NCBI GenBank assembly: GCA_001599915.1
Contig: BCIG01000025.1
Location: 186,001-250,000 of the forward strand
Reading direction: 5' to 3'
DNA from: Symbiotaphrina buchneri
Lineage: Eukaryota > Ascomycota > Symbiotaphrinales > Symbiotaphrinaceae
DNA length: 64,000 nucleotides
Part shown: positions 33,552-44,384 of the stretch, one piece after another
How the letters are laid out: each line of letters opens with the position of its first letter
How positions within the stretch are numbered: the stretch's first letter is position 1
Notes under the pieces: generated by a model
The model's database searches: none
What the model saw: the letters and a program-made list of their open reading frames with translations, nothing else
Told to the model about the DNA's origin: nothing
Translations under genes and position numbers: made by a program

Positions 33552-35199
33552 ATGTCAGTGGTTGTCGATCAAGTACTACCTTTCCCAAGTTCTCAGCTTG
33601 ATCTCGAAAATCCCGAACGATGGGCGAACCTTTTCCCACTCATAAGACCGACCGTTGCGAAAGCGCAATCGTCTCAAAACAAATCAATTCTGATAGACAA
33701 GGCCCTGAGCAGTAGCCAATATGTTCAGATAGCAGCTATCGGTACAACAGGCAATTTCTCAAGCAAACTACTACAGGAGAAGGGAGTCGCAGCGTTCGCA
33801 ACGGCTGACCCTCGAAGCGGAAGTATTTCGGCCAAGGATCTTGAGAAGGCCCTCACGGGTAATGGAATACCATTGCACAATGGCTTGGTCGTCGTGAAAG
33901 CGAGCACACAACGGAAGTTGGAGGTCCTGGATTCTGGGTTGCTCCTGGTGGAGGTCGCTGGGGAGCTGGAATTCGATCATGTGCTCGCATTGTTACTGGC
34001 AACCAATGATGAGACCAAGTAAGGCTTTGATATCTGAGTGTTGTGCTAGATCTAATCAGTGTAGGGCATCCCTAGACTCGATCAAAGAATTGATGAAGGC
34101 GTTCCTCAAGACCGCATCAAAAACCAAATCTACGTTCGCGAAACCAAAACGCGGGTCGAATCCCACCATCGATCATGCTGAAGAGGAGGCAGCGGTATTT
34201 GAGTCGGCAAAAAAAGCGGTTCAGAAGGATCTGGCCCATGTCATGAAGTCGCATACGGCGAAGGAGGCAGATGTGGTATACTCGGTTCACTACTCGGACA
34301 TCAACGGTCTTTCTAGGCTAGAGAATTGGATATTGGCTCATGAAATATCGGCTTTCTTGGGTGAGTGGCCCCAAGACGTCCTAAATAAATCTAACTAATT
34401 TGTCCCTCAAGACTCGCAGAATCTCGCTCATCACATCAGCTCCTCGACCATCCTCGACCACAGTCTTGGTACACGCGGGTGGACAACATCCATCTCTCCC
34501 GTACCCGCAAAATTCCTATCTGCGCAGACAAAACCCACGAACAAGATCACCAAGACTTCCAGCTCTGCCGCCGCTATCCCTATTCAGCAAGGTAACAAAG
34601 AACCGGCGCTTCGATTCAGTGATGCTGCTGTCCGGCAGCGTATTACTCTAGGATGCGGCGCCGTCATCAAGGCCGAGCCCACCATAACGGAGTACGACAC
34701 CATCGTGGGAGACGGCGACTGCGGATACACCCTGCGCGATGGAGCGAAGCAAGTACTCAGCTTCATTGCGAACGAGGACCTCACGGACCTACAAGTTGCC
34801 TTGTCCCGGATCGTGGACGACCTTGAGGTCAACATGGGCGGAACGAGCGGCGCCTTATATTGTATCTTCCTGTCGGCCTTGGCTCAGCATCTGTGGACTG
34901 CGCCAACCTTCCCTGACGCTCTCGCCGCTTCCCTGGAGCACCTCTTGAACTACACGCGTGCACGTCTGGGAGACAGGACCATGTTGGACTGCCTTATTCC
35001 CTTTGTGGAAACTTTCAAGTCTAGCGGGGGAGATGTGGCAAAGGCTTTGGAAGAGGCAGCCAAGGGCGTAGAGACGACGAAGAAGTTGGAGGCAAAGCTG
35101 GGGCGGAGCACCTATCTGGACGAAAGCGCGACGAGGGGCGTACCAGATCCAGGAGCTTATGGATTGCTGGTGCTCCTGCAGGGCATGGGACAAGTATAG
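33552..35199 (+). CDS. Dihydroxyacetone-kinase-like protein: divergent N-terminus plus intact DhaL domain
   Basis: Three exons, 33552-34018, 34065-34360 and 34412-35199; 516 residues. The C-terminal 200 residues are a DhaL nucleotide-binding domain. The three metal-binding aspartates are present in EYDTIVGDGDCGYTLRDGA, followed by NMGGTSGALYCIFLSALA, GDRTMLDCLIPF and GVPDPGAYG. The N-terminal 300 residues are not a normal DhaK lobe. The GGGSGHEP loop and the substrate-binding histidine motif are missing. A stretch near 215-260 (SDINGLSRLENWILAHEI, then LDHSLGTRGW) looks like a worn form of the second DhaK subdomain; this is my inference. The first 200 residues I do not recognise. Fungal DHA kinases normally join complete DhaK and DhaL in one chain of about 590 residues. 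The next gene encodes DhaK alone, so the two products may act together. Confidence 0.8.
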
Positions 35200-35788
35200 G
35201 CAGGTTCAACAAGCACGTGAAATTTCCGCGGCGGGCAGCATGGACATCAGTCAGCATTTTAGCATTAATAACAGATAGAAGATAACTCGTTCCACAGCGG
35301 TCCTCCTTCACGAACTTTCCTCCTACTATCGACATTTTAAGCATTCCACTACTGCAATCGAATAGAGCCGTCACATTGAGAAATCGGTTGCCCAGTTTGC
35401 TCGTGGGCCCCATACAATCCATCTCCAAAGTCATGCGGGTCAGAGTCGGCGCCGGTGTGGCCGAGCTGCGACCGGAATTGCCCCTTTGGGCCGACCCGGT
35501 GCGCTAGCGCGGGGCCCTGCGAAGTGCGGGGATAGCACCGCGAACTAGGCCGGGCCACTCGTTCGTCGCGTTGCTCTGGCTCCTGCGAGCAATGGCAGAA
35601 TAATTTCTCCAGGAGATCGATTGTCTATGAACGACGAGACTTGACAAGACCTGAGAGCAGCGGTGCCATTTCCATATTGCTCGTTATATTCGGCAGTGGC
35701 CAGAAATCACCAATATATCAGGCACTTGAGGGACTACACTTGTACAGAGATTGGCAAGGGCGCCCGTGAAATCGCAGGCACTGCCATC
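35200..35788. other. Intergenic region upstream of DhaK gene
   Basis: 589 bases between the two DHA-kinase-type genes. A GC-rich core at about 35440-35560 contrasts with the flanks. It includes two GCGGGG sequences, listed separately. This is the likely DhaK promoter; no gene is visible. Confidence 0.5.
35509..35531 (+). promoter_or_regulatory. Pair of putative CreA-binding sites upstream of DhaK gene
   Basis: GCGGGG occurs at 35509-35514 and 35526-35531, a direct pair with an 11-base gap. Both fit the CreA consensus SYGGRG, and closely spaced pairs are known to matter for CreA action. The motif is short, so single hits are expected by chance. Only the pairing about 260 bases before a glycerol/DHA pathway gene makes it worth noting. 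Confidence 0.3.
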
Positions 35789-37017
35789 ATGGCGACAGAG
35801 ACGCAGACGGAGACAAAGGAGACATTTCACTTCATCAATGACTCCTCCGATGCCATCAATGAGGCATTGACAGGCCTTACAGAGCTCAACCCCTACCTCT
35901 CTTACGCGCCCTCACATAAGATCGTCTACCGGAGCGATCTGGAGACGTTCCGGGAAGACCATGTCACATGCATAGGAGCCAGTGGTGGTGGACAGTACGT
36001 CCTCTCTCCAATCTTTTCTGTTCTGACTCGGCTTAGTCGATAACGTTCTGCGTACAGTGAGCCAATGTTCGGCGGGTTCGTCGGCCAGAACTTCCTCTCC
36101 GCCTATGTATCCGGCAACATATTCGCCTCGCCAACTGCGAGCCAGCTTTTTGAAGCGATCAAGATGTGCCAGCCTGCAAGCGGCGAGGGGAAGGGCGTCC
36201 TACTTGTTATGGGTAATTATACCGGTGATATCTTGAACGCCGGCCTGGCAATCACCCGGGCAAATGCAGCCGGCTATAAAGTGCGGTTCGTGCCAGTGGG
36301 TGATGATGTTGCCGTAGGTCGGAAGAAAGGGGGAAAAGTTGGACGAAGAGGTCTGAGTGGCCACTTAGTCGCCCTGAAAATAGCATCGGCTCTGGCGAAT
36401 CGAGGAGAGAGTTTGGACAGGGTTGCGGACGTGATGGAGTACATGACCCAGAACGTGGGAACCATTGGGGTGGCTTTCGACCGGTTTGTAACCTGCTCCC
36501 CTCAGATATAAGGCAACAGCTAACTTGCGACAGGGTGGCCCTGCCAAACGGCATTTTGACCGAACTCCAGACGCTGCCACCCCAGACCATAGAACTTGGA
36601 ATGGGAGTCCACGGCGAGCCAGGTCTGGAACGAATCTCGCCGATACCGACCCCCGAAGAGTTGACCAAGCGGATGATCACACTCCTGACAGACACCTCAG
36701 ACAATGACCGCTCTTTTATACCATTCTCTTCGAACCGCGACGATGATGGAGATGTCGTGCTTCTTTTGAACTCCCTGGGTTCGACATCGGACGAGGTGCT
36801 AGCCCGCTTTGCTGAATTAGGAATTGCGGAGCTGCAGAGACAGGGTTTCAATGTTAACAGGCTGACCCTTGGCCCACTCGCCACGAGCTTGAAGATGAGT
36901 GGTTTCGGCTTCACGCTCTGGAGACTACCCAGCAAAAAGGGCGGCGAGGCCTTGACCAGGGACGAAGCACTCAAATTGTGGGATAGCCCTGTCAAGGTGG
37001 TGTCGTGGAGGCAATAG
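35789..37017 (+). CDS. Free-standing DhaK subunit (dihydroxyacetone-binding kinase domain)
   Basis: Three exons, 35789-35994, 36058-36483 and 36534-37017; 371 residues. It is a full DhaK domain: GASGGGHEPMFGGFVG near residues 63-78, NYTGDILNAGLA, GDDVAVGRKKGG with GRRGLSGH, and ELGMGVHGEPGLERISP. The histidine in VHGEPG (about 237) is the residue that binds dihydroxyacetone covalently in this family. The second subdomain ends with LKMSGFGFTLWRL. The chain then stops, with no DhaL domain, so alone it lacks the nucleotide site. Single-domain DhaK is usual in bacterial PTS-dependent systems, while fungal enzymes are normally fused. The partner could be the DhaL-type protein encoded 590 bases upstream. 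It converges on the MOSC gene with 44 bases between stops. Confidence 0.88.
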
Positions 37018-37061
37018 CGTTGCCTATAATTTGCCGTGTAGATATATCCCAAATAGCCATA

Positions 37062-38506
37062 TTATTGTCGGATGTAAAAGTGCACGCCTGTTTCGATCAC
37101 TTCGATCGGATCCCCGACTTTGATAGGAGCCCCTATTTTAGGATTAGCAGTTGCACATCAGCGGCCAGCATTTGACTTACACTCCGAAGCTGGAACCATT
37201 TGCATGCCCAAACAGGCAAGGCCTTTGGCTCCTTCATCGACCTCGCGATGTTTCCTCAAGGTCTTGTCAGGTTCAATAGGATGTTTAAGCCCCGTCAGCG
37301 GATCAGTGTTTGGTAGCTTGCATCTTGCCGTCCGGCAAGCTACATAGTAGACTCCATCCCCTATCCTAATCTTCTTCCAGGTATCCTCAGCATATGGTTC
37401 CGGTCCAGTGACTATATTCAAGTTTAGCAATTAGTAGCTGAAGGAGCCAACAACCAAGCCTACTTATGATGTTAGGTCGAAACCGTATTGCACTGATCCT
37501 TGGCGCATCATTGGGAAGTAGACTTTCAACTTCGCGAACACTTGCCAGATTCATCATATGCAATGGGTACTGAAACAGATATTAGCATGAGAGGATTGCA
37601 GTATGACCATGAGAGACTTACTGCGTCGGCAAATCCAGTAATTGGTTGATACCCCACTTCTTCTTTTCTGGGAGCGCACCGGAACACCTGCCGCTCATGT
37701 GCCTGAGCGACGCGGAAGAGCGAAATCTCGGCCTTGATGCCCAGGAATTGGCCCAATTCCTTCGGGACATGTACTCCCATGTTCAACGCTAGTGGGGAGT
37801 CTTTCCAGATCGTCATTTGCTCCATTGTGTAACCGTTGTCCTTGATCTGCTCCGGGGTTGGGTTCATCGGAATCCGGAAAGATATCTCTCCCTCTCCCAG
37901 GACGCCTTCAATTAATCTCGCTAGAAACCCACCAGCGCGTGGTCTAGGAAATCTAACAATAATGACTCCTCCACTCTGTACATCCGCAGTGTTTGTAGAA
38001 TATGTTGGTGATGCAGCATCTGGAATCCATAATTCGGTCCGCACGCGGGCGAGGAGCGGTAACCGCCTCTGTGTAAGAAATTCCCATTTCGTAGCGTTCG
38101 ACTTGTCTGCGGCTGCAGGGACAGACTTGAGATGTGCGAAAGAGAACTGCCTGTCATATGCCATCCCTGTGCTGACTACCTCCCCCCTATTGAGCTCCAC
38201 ACCTCTGCAGCTCTTCACAGGATATATCCATAGACTCTTCACCCTCCAGAGCGGGCCTCCCTGCACATCATTTCCCGGCGGCTGACCTTGCGCATATTTG
38301 GGGTCAAATTCGTCCGATAAATTGCTAGTTGTTCGTAAGCCCAGCTTTCGGCATCCCCTCGGCGCTGTTTGCGCTGAACGACGCCTCCAAACCTCAAAGG
38401 TGAAGAGAGCGAGGACAGGTCCCAAACAGAAGATGCAGACGAACGCAAGAAAAGCTTGCGACGAAAGCTCGTAACGTGGAAGAAAAGCAACTCTCAGCCC
38501 ATCCAT
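37062..38506 (-). CDS. MOSC-domain, membrane-anchored mARC-like protein
   Basis: Four exons on the minus strand, 38506-37622, 37569-37464, 37411-37181 and 37132-37062; 430 residues. Residues 18-38 (FLAFVCIFCLGPVLALF) are a transmembrane anchor. A MOSC N-terminal beta-barrel follows (LWRVKSLWIYPVKSCRGVEL), then the MOSC domain. RCKLPNTDPLTG contains the conserved cysteine that holds the molybdenum cofactor in this family. The end reads IKVGDPIEVIETG. Animal mARC enzymes sit on the outer mitochondrial membrane and reduce N-hydroxylated compounds using cytochrome b5. The same chemistry is likely but not shown. A Moco sulfurase is excluded because the aminotransferase-like domain is absent. Confidence 0.88.
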
Positions 38507-39012
38507 CTTGCTTGCAGTCTATGCCGGGAGCAATTGCGAGGTTTGCAGCCTTTCCTCCTCTTCACGTACGTCTAACAAAACATCTACACAGCCAGGTGGT
38601 GTACGAAGGTCCCCTGCCTGTCAGAGTCGATCGCCAACAACTAGCGTGCATTCAAGCCTTTGTCACTACAGGTCCCTCCGCCCTCCCGTAGTTAATGACG
38701 AGCGCCGTCCCGCTCGTCGCGTCTACCAGTCCAACCAATGCGCGTGGGCATAGTGCTTTGATGTGCAGGTAATACTTTTATAAGCAACCCGCATCCTATG
38801 ATCAATCACAGCATTCGTTCTTCGGAGCATCAAGTCGTGTCTACTTGATACCGCGGCTAAGCTCGCTCATCGGATTCTTGTGTCAAAGACACCATTGGTG
38901 GCTGAACTTGTCATGTTTGTCATACTGAACCTATGCATGGAGAAAGTTGCCACATCTGTTGTTCATTGTCTTTTGCTTCGGGCGCCTCGTGCCCTTCTTT
39001 CTCATCTTTCCC
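38507..39012. other. Divergent promoter region, MOSC gene / RAD51 paralogue
   Basis: 506 bases between two divergent start codons. No gene or clear repeat is seen. A TATA box was not evident on either side. Confidence 0.45.
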
Positions 39013-40616
39013 ATGGCTGAGTCTGATGTTGACAATTTTACCTCTTCATCTCCACGTGCGCCTAGCCGGCCTCCTTATTTGCGATTCCCCGCTGATGCCT
39101 GTGCAGACCGATTACCTACCGTGTCAGCCTCGCAGGCCCTTCAAGAGCTTGCCTCACCGGTCTCACGCAGTATACCTACCGGGTTGAGACAACTTGATGC
39201 GGCTCTATTGAGCAAAAATGCAGTCGCATCAGGTGATCTGAACCCCCAGGGTGGCCTGCCAAAGGGTCAGGTCACCGAGGTCTATGGTCCGCCGGGAGCG
39301 GGCAAGACTGCGTTTGCGTATGTACATCCCTTCAGTCGGAGTGGTTCGAGCTCAGCCAGCCCGTCAGACTTCGATTAACTTCGGAGGCAGTACTAGTTCG
39401 TTTCGGCTGATCAATGAGGTTCCCTTGTAGTATGCAGGTCTGTGCTAGTGCTCTTCACGCAGGAGACAGGGTAGTATGGATTGGTATTAGCTCTGACAAC
39501 CCCAAAGCGTTCAATATGCGCCTTAAAGGGATCTGCTGTACTAACTATAGGCAGATGCTTCATATCCCCTTGCAGTGGATCGTCTCGAGAAGGTCATGTC
39601 CAGTTTTGAGCCTTCTGCTATCGATCATCAGTCTTCCTCGCCTCCTGGTCGCCAAACCGTTGTTGAACTCCTAGAAGGATTTGATCATTATGTGACTCCT
39701 ACTCTTGCCCATATTCTTGCCCTTGTTGTCCATCGAGTCCCCTCATTCCCTCCCGCAAAGACGACTTTGCTAGTCATTGACTCTCTATCAACATTGCTGG
39801 GCACAGCCTTCCCCCGGATCATTGAGGAATCCCGTCGCTTTCGGGACAGTAAGGTTTCCCAGAAGAAGGAAAGCGACGTCGTCAAGAATGCCGTCTCCCG
39901 CAAGTGGGCTGTCATTGGCGAACTTATCTCTCACTTGAGCAAGCTGGCAGCAACGAGGAACATTGCTGTGCTAGTCACCACGCAAATGGTAACAAGGGTC
40001 GAAGCCGGTGCAGCAGCCACACTATACCCAGCAATTTCCGGCCGAGCTTGGGAATCTGGGGTAGCCAACCGACTCACCCTTTTCCGGGATACTCCTTTAT
40101 CACAAAATGAGCCCGCAAATGCACGGGGCGGCATTCAATTGTGGTATATTGGACTTTTGAAAGTAGGCGGCGTAGCATCTATCAGCAGCGGAACGGCTGC
40201 AAAAGTTGTCCCATTCACTATAGACAATGTAAGTCGATGAACCAAGGGAATCAAGTGTCCGCTGTCATATTCTCATCACGTTCCAGACTGGCATACGAGA
40301 CGTGGCGGTTGCTGCTCCAGCCCTAGCGGATGCTTTGTCCATGCCTTTCTTGGCCAGTCCTCGGAAGAAGAGGAAAAGGGAGGAGGTTCCAGATAGTCAG
40401 TCTGAGGATGAGGGACTGGGTTCGGATGAAGAGTACGGATGGATTGCTGAAGATGAAGTTGCACCGCAAGAGCCGTCACTAGAGGAAGACGCTGTACATG
40501 AAGAGATTGCAATTGAAGAGGAGGAAACACAATTGGAAGTATCAGTAACCGACGACGCGCAGAACGAACCCCCCAGTCCGCAAGCATCACAGCATGAGGC
40601 AGGAGATGGAGGCTGA
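39013..40616 (+). CDS. RAD51 paralogue (Rad55/Rad57-like recombination mediator)
   Basis: Four exons, 39013-39317, 39431-39483, 39555-40228 and 40287-40616; 453 residues. Walker A is GPPGAGKTAFA at about residue 95, cut by the first intron. Walker B is TTLLVIDSLSTLLG, and LVTTQMVTRVE follows as the RecA-type motif. RVVWIDASYPL joins exons 2 and 3. The last 110 residues are acidic, with a basic KKRKRE patch that may be a nuclear signal, and are unlikely to fold. RAD51 paralogues form dimers that help load Rad51 on RPA-coated DNA during homologous recombination. I cannot decide by eye between Rad55, Rad57 and XRCC-type orthology. There is no N-terminal helix-hairpin-helix domain, which argues against RAD51 itself. 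Confidence 0.82.
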
Positions 40617-42259
40617 CTAATTTTTGAGCATCTGGAATGATATCAAAACCTCGACTTGGGCATTGTCGCTGATTGGATGTTCCGAAAGCTGCTCTTTCTC
40701 CACCATCTCGTCCGATCTGATTTGGGAAGAATTGAACGACCATCAACTGCGTAGGGATTGGCCTCTTAAGAGTCCTTTCGGGCCTCCGTGATCTCTCCAT
40801 TATGCGGCTGCATCGCCTTGAGACTACGCCAACTGGTCCGGATCTTGTTCCAAGAGGAATGGAAGCAAGGAGTATGTACCAGCACGCTCCTATGGGACCG
40901 TCTGTGGCTGTACTCGATACACGTGATAGTATGTTGGCGTATTGTCGTGCCAGAATGACTTCTTATATTGCTCCTTCTTACGAAGGAGTAACTAGAAACT
41001 TTATGGTGGCAAATTCTCAGATACGGACACAAGACAAATGTCCGACGGGCCGGCCAGCAGCTGGCATGAATACTCAGACCCGTCCTTTGAGGCTGTCTGT
41101 ACGGATGAAGCCCTTCTCATCAATCATACAAGTCGACAGCAGCCGTTATGGTCATTGAAGATCGGTAATACATCAGTTACGTGCTAAATTGTCAATACAG
41201 ACCATCTGTCAGGGGCTTGCTGGTCTCCTAGTTACTACATGATCAGCGATCATCCCGGGGAAGGGCCCGGCAGCTGTCAAGCTTTTGCTGAATGCCAATA
41301 AGAAGCACAGAAGCCAAACAAGCGTGGTAACGCTTGAGCCAACTGACGGTGGACTACAGGTTAGATACACGGAGGCTATGTTGCTGCCCCACAAGTCAAA
41401 AACGGTAGATGAGGAAAACTTTGAACTGCCCTTGCAGGTAGTCCTTTCACATGCTCGCAACCCCAGCAACGGGACGACAATCCCGGTCGCACTGAATATC
41501 CGTATATCCATCCGTCTTTCTCTTGTGAAAGGATGGGTTTTGCCGTGTATCTGGCTTAAGCCACTGATGTCAAGACTCAGGTCGCGCACCACATTTCACA
41601 TGCCAAACAGCTACGCACAAGAGTTGCCCAGTGATAGCGAGCCGTTGTTTGCAACCGCCCCTCTTGCCGTGCATTCGTATTTCACATGTGAAAACTGAAA
41701 ATTGTGGGGAAGGCCGACCTCCTTTCCGGCTCGGCACTTGCATGCCCGACCTCCCGAGCCCCCTTTTTTCACCAACCGACCGACAACTCCGACAACACAA
41801 CCTAACGCAGGACCACCAAAGTCAGAGAGTACCCCCTGATAAGGTTGGGCAATATGCGGCATTTTTTACTGTTGGTATGTCCGATCCGTAGCAGATGTAA
41901 CCTTCCGGCAGAGCTCAACTCTTTAACATTGGGAATATTGTTGGGATGTGGATAGTTGGGATCGTAGTCTTACAGGGCGCTCTTGTGGAGATCCGGACGA
42001 GGTTCACGCTGCACGTGTTGACCACACTACGTGAAAATAGATGCTGCAGGGAGAATCACATGTGAAAGCCACGCAAACTGGACAACTCCACAGCAAATAA
42101 TGCTCTCGTCATGTATATTACCTCCTATTTACAACGTACTGCCGACTGGATGGATACCAAGCCGTGTATATACCATACTTGTTGTAATGAAGATCAGATC
42201 CAGCTGCATAACGTCCACCATTAGTCATGCATAGCCCTTGATAATGCCCGTGACCCTCT
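40617..42259. other. Convergent intergenic region, RAD51 paralogue / sedolisin
   Basis: 1.6 kb between two facing stop codons, long for a convergent gap in this window. Open frames at 40802-41158 and 41285-41698 do not look like conserved proteins. Palindromes around CACATGTG occur at 41680-41693 and 42056-42065. A lost or unrecognised gene is possible. Confidence 0.45.
41680..41693. repeat. Perfect 14-bp palindrome with a related copy 370 bases away
   Basis: TTTCACATGTGAAA is its own reverse complement. A shorter copy of the core, TCACATGTGA, lies at 42056-42065, and TTTCACATG occurs at about 41597. The centre CATGTG-type hexamer resembles an E-box. These are in a gap between convergent genes, where promoters are not expected. 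Confidence 0.8.
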
Positions 42260-44384
42260 TCATGGCAGAGCTAGATACAGCGCCAGCATGAGCGGGAAGT
42301 TCGGAGTCCCCAGCCCAGTCACCGGGTCCCAGCCCGGCTCGGCGGAGAAGCCATTGGTGCCGCAGCCAGGGTTGTCACCCTGGGTGACATCCTGCAGGAC
42401 GTATGGGTGAGCGTACAGCGTGGGGTTCATGAAGCCCACAGGCCCCTTGCCAGCACTCAATCTCGCCGAATTGATCAATGTGACCACGGAACCGAATGTT
42501 GGAGAACTGCAGCTGGTACCGTAGACCAGCTCAAACTCGCCGTCAACGGCGACGACATAATTGACGCCGTTGGCGGAAACGTCAGGGAAGGCCCGGCTGG
42601 TGCCAGAGTTGTTGTACTGTGCAGAGGTGTAGGGTGGTGGATATTTGGTAAGGTAGTTGTGGACGGCAGCCGCCTGGTACGAAGGTAGTGAGAAGACATT
42701 ACTGAACCCGCCGCCAGAATAGATGACATCGTTGGCTGCGACCTCTGGCTCCAGCACGTTTCCACCTGGAGGTACCTCGGTGGCACCGACCGAGGTGACA
42801 TACGGGCAGCCACCAGGGAATGATGGGTTGAACATGCCAGTGCTGCCGTTGTTGTATTGATGGGTTACAGGGTCGATGCATTGGCCGCCTGCAAGGTGAA
42901 TGAGTCAGCTCCTGAGTGAGGCCAGGCCCATAGGTTGACGTACCATTACCAGCAACGCCATAGTCGCCGGAGGAGTAGAGAATGGTCACTCCTTGCAGAC
43001 CCTGTGATGGGTTAGGCTCTAAGTCTAAACAGCTCTAGGACGGGAGCCTTCTTACAAGCTTCATATACTGCTTCAGTCAGTATCGCGCTCATACAAAAAC
43101 TCTATGATCCGAGATGCTTACCTCATTACATTGACGTTCCTCGTAAGCTGGAGTAAGATCTGCTTCGTTGTAACCGTACGAAGTGGAAATTACATTTGTC
43201 GCCGCATATCCGCCACAGTTTTCCGGTCCTTTATAGCCACCAGGGGCAGGGTCTGGATAGACCGCGTCCTGAGTCGGGTCATCGCCCCCTTCATAGGTAC
43301 AATAAGAGCCATCAATTGCGTCCAAGAAATTGTTGAAAGATGCGCCTTCGACCTGATCGCCGACTTGGTATAAAGTTACCACCTGAGGATAGACAAGCGT
43401 CATGGCATACTCCAGATCCAGATCGGATTCTCCATTGTAATCGAAGCTCTCTGCGTACATTTGCTGGTAGCCCCCGTCAATGGAATCATTGATAGGAGAG
43501 TGCCCCACAAGAGGGGTCTGGAATCGCTCGAAGAACATATCCAAGTCACTCTGCAGATATGCCTCTGGACTATATTCTACTATGCCATAAGAGTTCTTCG
43601 AATTGGCGGGGAAGTCAGGGGGGAATTTGTAAAGTGCGCGAAGACAGTCAGGCGTGATATAAGTGTCACAGGCTTCAAGCTCCGCAATCACATTCTCGAT
43701 GCTGACAATGGATCCAGGCTTCGGCTTAAAGCCCGACCCGGGTGACCCAACTGCTTTGCCCACACCAGGCTGCACAGGAAGGCCGACGGCGGAGGTGCTC
43801 TGGCGCCTTCGAAGGGTAGATGACGAGCCGCTGCGCGGTCCAACCTTGGCATCAAAGTGGACCGTAGGAGTCACAAAGTCCACATGCTGCCGGATATCCC
43901 CTGGCAGGCTGTACTCGTCACATGCGACGTGCGGCTTGCCGGATTCATGTTGAAACATGTAATAGGTCGTATGGAGGAGTTTCTCGGCCTCGGCGACGGT
44001 GGCATCAAACATCAGCCATCCAAGACTTTGTGATTGTTTCACACGCTCCGGGGATATGCCGGCTCGATTCAACCACTCAGTCACAGCTGTCACACTCTCT
44101 TCAGATGGTGCAAAGGTCTCGGCGACTTGCTTCGCGCTCCAATGCTGCCCGAACTTGGGCGAGGTTGGATCAGCGACCTCCATGATGAATTCTTCGGCCC
44201 GGTCGAGATTTTGCTGGCTTAGGGCAATGCGCATGGGCAGGACGACATCGGCATTGAGCTTTCCCCGCTTCTGCCATCGTGCTGGCACACCAGAGCGCTT
44301 CTCGTGTAGAGTATGGCGCAACGTCGGGGAGGCTATGGCCTCTGCACAGAGAGCCACAACGGTGAAGAATGAAGTCCAATGCAT
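42260..44384 (-). CDS. Secreted sedolisin (tripeptidyl-peptidase type)
   Basis: Four exons on the minus strand: 44384-43122, 43067-43056, 43001-42944 and 42888-42260; 653 residues. A signal peptide (SFFTVVALCAEAIAS) is followed by the pro-kumamolisin activation domain up to about residue 190. The catalytic pair Glu-x-x-x-Asp lies in GESDLDLEYAM (about 319 and 323). The oxyanion Asp is in YSSGDYGVAGNG, and the nucleophile is in GTSCSSPTFG (about 570). DPVTGLGTPNF near the end forms the calcium site. Such acid serine peptidases release tripeptides from proteins outside the cell. Exon 2 has only 12 nt and encodes Tyr-Met-Lys-Leu; skipping it keeps the frame. A TATAAATA lies just upstream. Confidence 0.94.

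Noticed and set aside
41285-41698. 137-codon plus-strand frame in the convergent gap
   Set aside because: No recognisable motif, no convincing splice partners and no conserved composition.
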